From: Cordia subcordata
Taxonomy: Eukaryota; Streptophyta; Magnoliopsida; Boraginales; Cordiaceae
Direction of reading: 5' to 3'
Length of the DNA: 64,000 bases
NCBI GenBank assembly: GCA_028554755.1
Contig: JAPTOF010000003.1
Coordinates: forward strand, 24,158,001 to 24,222,000
The stretch's first letter is position 1. Every line of letters starts with the position of its first letter. The notes beneath the pieces are model-generated. The model was not told the origin of the DNA, ran no database searches, and worked only from the letters and a program-made list of their open reading frames with translations. Both the position numbers and the translations under genes were made by a program. Below are positions 61,182 to 64,000 of the stretch, piece after piece.

Positions 61182-61749
61182 GGAAATTTTTTATTTTTAT
61201 CCTATTTTTAAAAATTTATCGTAAAAATATCCTTATTTAAAAAGATTTTTAAAAATATCTTTTTCGGTAAGTCACCTACCGAACCATTCACGGATCCCAA
61301 AATTTGAAAAAATTAAAAAAATAAACGATGACGATTTTAACGAAAATGGTAAGTGGTAAGTGACTTACCAAAAATTGGGCAAGTCACAAAATGGGGTAAG
61401 TCAAATGCATTAAATGTGAAAATGTAGAAAAAAAAGCAAACAAAAAAAACAAAGCCGCATTAAATGCAGACAAGACTTTTAGCCCAAAAAACAAACTCAT
61501 TTAATGCATTATAGAACCCCTGCCTCCAGCCCCCAGTCCCCACGAAAACCTCAAACTTCAACACGGTAAGTCACTTACCGTTTTTGTTAAAAATACACCT
61601 ATTTTTTTAATTTTTTTAAATTACCTTTTTTTATTTTTTTTAATTTCGAAATTTAGGAACGGTAGAAAAGTGTATTTTTGAAAACTTTTTCAAAACAAGG
61701 GTATTTTTGCGATAAATTTTTAAAAGTAGGGTAAAAATAAAAAATTTCC
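61182..61749. mobile_element. Mutator-like MITE
   Basis: 568 bp with ends GGAAATTTTTTATTTTTA and its reverse complement, arms alignable for about 80 bp (TTTAAAAATTTATCG(T/C)AAAAATA). The 9-bp flanks GTAGTCGAT and GTAGTGGAC agree at 7 of 9, as expected for an old Mutator-type duplication. The interior carries an imperfect palindromic GGTAAGTGACTTACC motif at several places. Non-coding. Confidence 0.7.
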
Positions 61750-63440
61750 GTAGTGGACTTACAAAAATTTTATTTCATTAAGAATTATAATGTTTATCTT
61801 ATTAATATTATCTTAATGAAAATTAATTTAATTTGTCGTGATTAGAATTTACATATTTTAGAACAACTGTTCCACTAACATTTTAATGGATCCATAGCTT
61901 ACTGATGTTGGCTGGAGGTAGTTGAAGTAAAGACTAAAACCTCCATCCCAACAAAAATTTCTCTTTTTTCTTTTCCTGGGTTTTTGTTAGATGGTTAGAT
62001 AAGCAAGCATCTGTATTAGTACTATCAGCAAAATTTAAAAATACGCATCTGTGTGCAAAATCAATACTATCACTATATGGTCTTGGCTCGACTGAAGAAA
62101 AAAACTTATGTTTGAGATTAGCAGTCTTACGATCTATCTTCTTTGTAATTACATCTTTTCATAGAGTTTTTGGAATAAAAAAAAGTACATGCTTATTTAG
62201 CAAAAATTAATTTAACAGTTTATTATGACCAACTCCACTTTTATTTTTTTTTTTAAGAAAGAAAAATTTAAAAATCTAGAAAACGCAAATTTCCCATCAA
62301 CTGCGTAGGTTAATTAGTTCTTGTTCTATCTTAAGGTAAAAGATTAAAAAAAATAAATTATAAATTGTAATAATTGACTCAACTTTAGTGGGCTCAAATA
62401 AGTACAAGGTCTGCGCATTATCAAAAACTTTAAAACATACGCCTCAACAAAATTTAAAAAAAGAAAAATGCAACACAAGCTTGCAAATGTACAAAATAAT
62501 TAAGAAAGTATAAAACATATGAATTGCGTGTCTTCAATTCAGAAAAGCATCCGGAATGAGTTGATCGTGTTGGAATTACAGTATGATCAAACTAGTTTAT
62601 TTAATTAATTGAAACTAAATAGGCTAAAGTATAATTACGTTTATTCTTTGGCAAGAAGATAAAAGACACATGACTTGTTTGCATAGCACGCTAGTTTATT
62701 TGCACACTCGTCTTTTTCGACCGTTGAACTTAAAGAGATGACATCACCGGAATCAAACGAATCAATCAAACTTAAAAAGTAAAAGTTAATGAGGTTAATA
62801 CATGTGCCCACTCACATGCACGCAGTTCACAATTGGCTGGTCGATCATTTTCTCAGTAAAATCCTTGAAAGTCGAGAATTTACGGCAGATCAATGGCATG
62901 CTAATTAGTTGTCCATTTGACATTCCCTTGAAGTAAAAGTGGAAAGAGGGGAAAAGTGGAAGATTTCAATTCGTGTCTTGCAAGCACTGATCTTTATATC
63001 TTTTTGGCAAGAACGAAACTTTTAAATTGATTACCCATTTGATAGCTTTTGAATTGAACGAAAGTCGCCGCAATTGGTCAGTCTCCATTGGCAGCTTGCT
63101 TTTATTTATTTATTTATTTTTTTTCTCTTTTCGTCTTCCCATGGTTTTGATCTTCATAACGGTTTTGTTCTAAAGCTCCTGTTCATGTATATTATTAACG
63201 TTTTACATGTCTCTTATTGATTTATTGTCTTGAAGCAGAGTTAAAATTGCCCCCAATCGTTAACCTCTGTGGCATTGATGTTCTCAACTTATTGATTGCA
63301 TTCTGATTTTAATTAATAAATTTGCTAAGTAGCTCAACATTTCTTTTAGTAGGGATGATAATAAACAGCTTCACAAACATGAATTATTAAGCTTGTATGA
63401 GCAACTCAACATGAAAAATTGACTTGTTGAAAAGCTCATA
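61750..63440. other. Intergenic, no feature recognised
   Basis: No gene, RNA gene or transposon end recognised. Confidence 0.4.
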
Positions 63441-63564
63441 ACACTACTACTAGAACTTTGGGTTCCAGTGTCCACCAAAATTGGTTACAAAAACATACAT
63501 TTTGTGATCGAAAATAAAACAATCACTAAATTTGTTCACTAAAAACCATTTTTTTCTAGTAGTG
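63441..63564. mobile_element. Miniature CACTA-like element
   Basis: About 124 bp. The left end CACTACTACTAGAA and right end TTTTTCTAGTAGTG are CACTA-type inverted termini, and ATA flanks both sides (63438-63440 and 63565-63567). Inside, TTTTGTGATCGAAA and CAATCACTAAATTTG resemble short subterminal motifs of such elements. Confidence 0.6.
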
Positions 63565-63567
63565 ATA

Positions 63568-64000
63568 CCTCTCACCAACTTTGCACCACATGAAATGCAT
63601 TAACTTGCTTTTGAATTTTATTAGATACCTAAAGGACTATTCAAAAGTTGACAACGGACGGTATCCCTTATCTGCTTACATTCAGAACAACAAGCTGTCA
63701 CAGCATGTACTGATTTTGTTCCACATTGACTCTAAATTCTTTTTCTTTTCTTTTTTTTTTTTTCTTTCGTGGAGATCTAGCAAATCGATAATTCCAGAAA
63801 AAATATATATATATTACCATGAATCGCACATTTTCCAGTTTAATCTACTGCATGCAATCATTTTGCCGTCTTTATACGATCAAAGCGGAAAGATGATGGG
63901 TTACCGTCTCGCTAAAAACCCGGCCAGGGAGCTAACTCAAACCAACACAACGAAAATGTGATTAAAATGCGAAAATCTTGTAAGCACATGTTCACTTTTT
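63568..64000. other. Right edge, no feature recognised
   Basis: The 126-codon frame at 63581-63961 contains T/C-rich low-complexity sequence (about 63735-63765) and no motif; not called as a gene. Confidence 0.4.

Noticed and set aside
63581..63961. 126-codon frame at the right edge
   Set aside because: Contains a T/C-rich low-complexity block and no recognisable domain.

Overview
This is nuclear DNA from a flowering plant, almost certainly a eudicot. It is AT-rich and gene-poor, one gene has introns with plant splice sites, two genes encode plastid-targeted proteins of plant pathways, and the space between them is filled with small plant-type transposable elements. I cannot name the species.

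Genes. Only two intact protein-coding genes can be supported. (1) 6701-8530 (+): an intronless 609-codon 9-cis-epoxycarotenoid dioxygenase (NCED3-type), the committed step of abscisic acid synthesis, with a proximal palindromic G-box and a TATA box. (2) 43147-46805 (-): a four-exon gene for the plastid pyruvate dehydrogenase E1 beta subunit (405 aa), which supplies acetyl-CoA for fatty acid synthesis. They share a compartment but no direct pathway, and nothing suggests co-regulation.

Mobile elements. At 21140-26673 lies a complete but dead Ty1/copia (Tnt1/Tork-like) LTR retrotransposon. It has 332-bp LTRs, an initiator-Met-tRNA primer site, six nonsense codons, a frameshift, a shortened integrase D-D-E spacing, and a leader with 13 W-box cores. 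Elsewhere there are three ~470-bp Harbinger/Tourist-like MITEs with TAA target duplications, several ~170-230-bp relatives of another MITE family, a minisatellite-bearing MITE, hAT-like, Mutator-like and mini-CACTA elements, three SINE-like insertions, and an inverted pair of repeats ~45 kb apart.

Most notable region. At 51283-55300 a long-terminal-inverted-repeat element has been hit by a Harbinger-like MITE (left arm) and by what looks like a Helitron on the minus strand (52676 to about 54991; 3' hairpin followed by CTAG). The Helitron carries degenerate, intron-containing pieces of at least two unrelated host genes, an ABCC-type ABC transporter and an ATRX/CHR20-like chromatin remodeller, plus two protein-like pieces I could not identify. 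All are in the same orientation. This looks like multi-gene capture by a Helitron.

The remaining stretches (most of 1-6360, 8531-9950, 10625-12870, 17540-21139, 26674-28050, 29061-32077, 34130-36840, 42403-43146, 46806-47640, 56651-57808, 58320-60316, 61750-63440) hold no gene that I can support.
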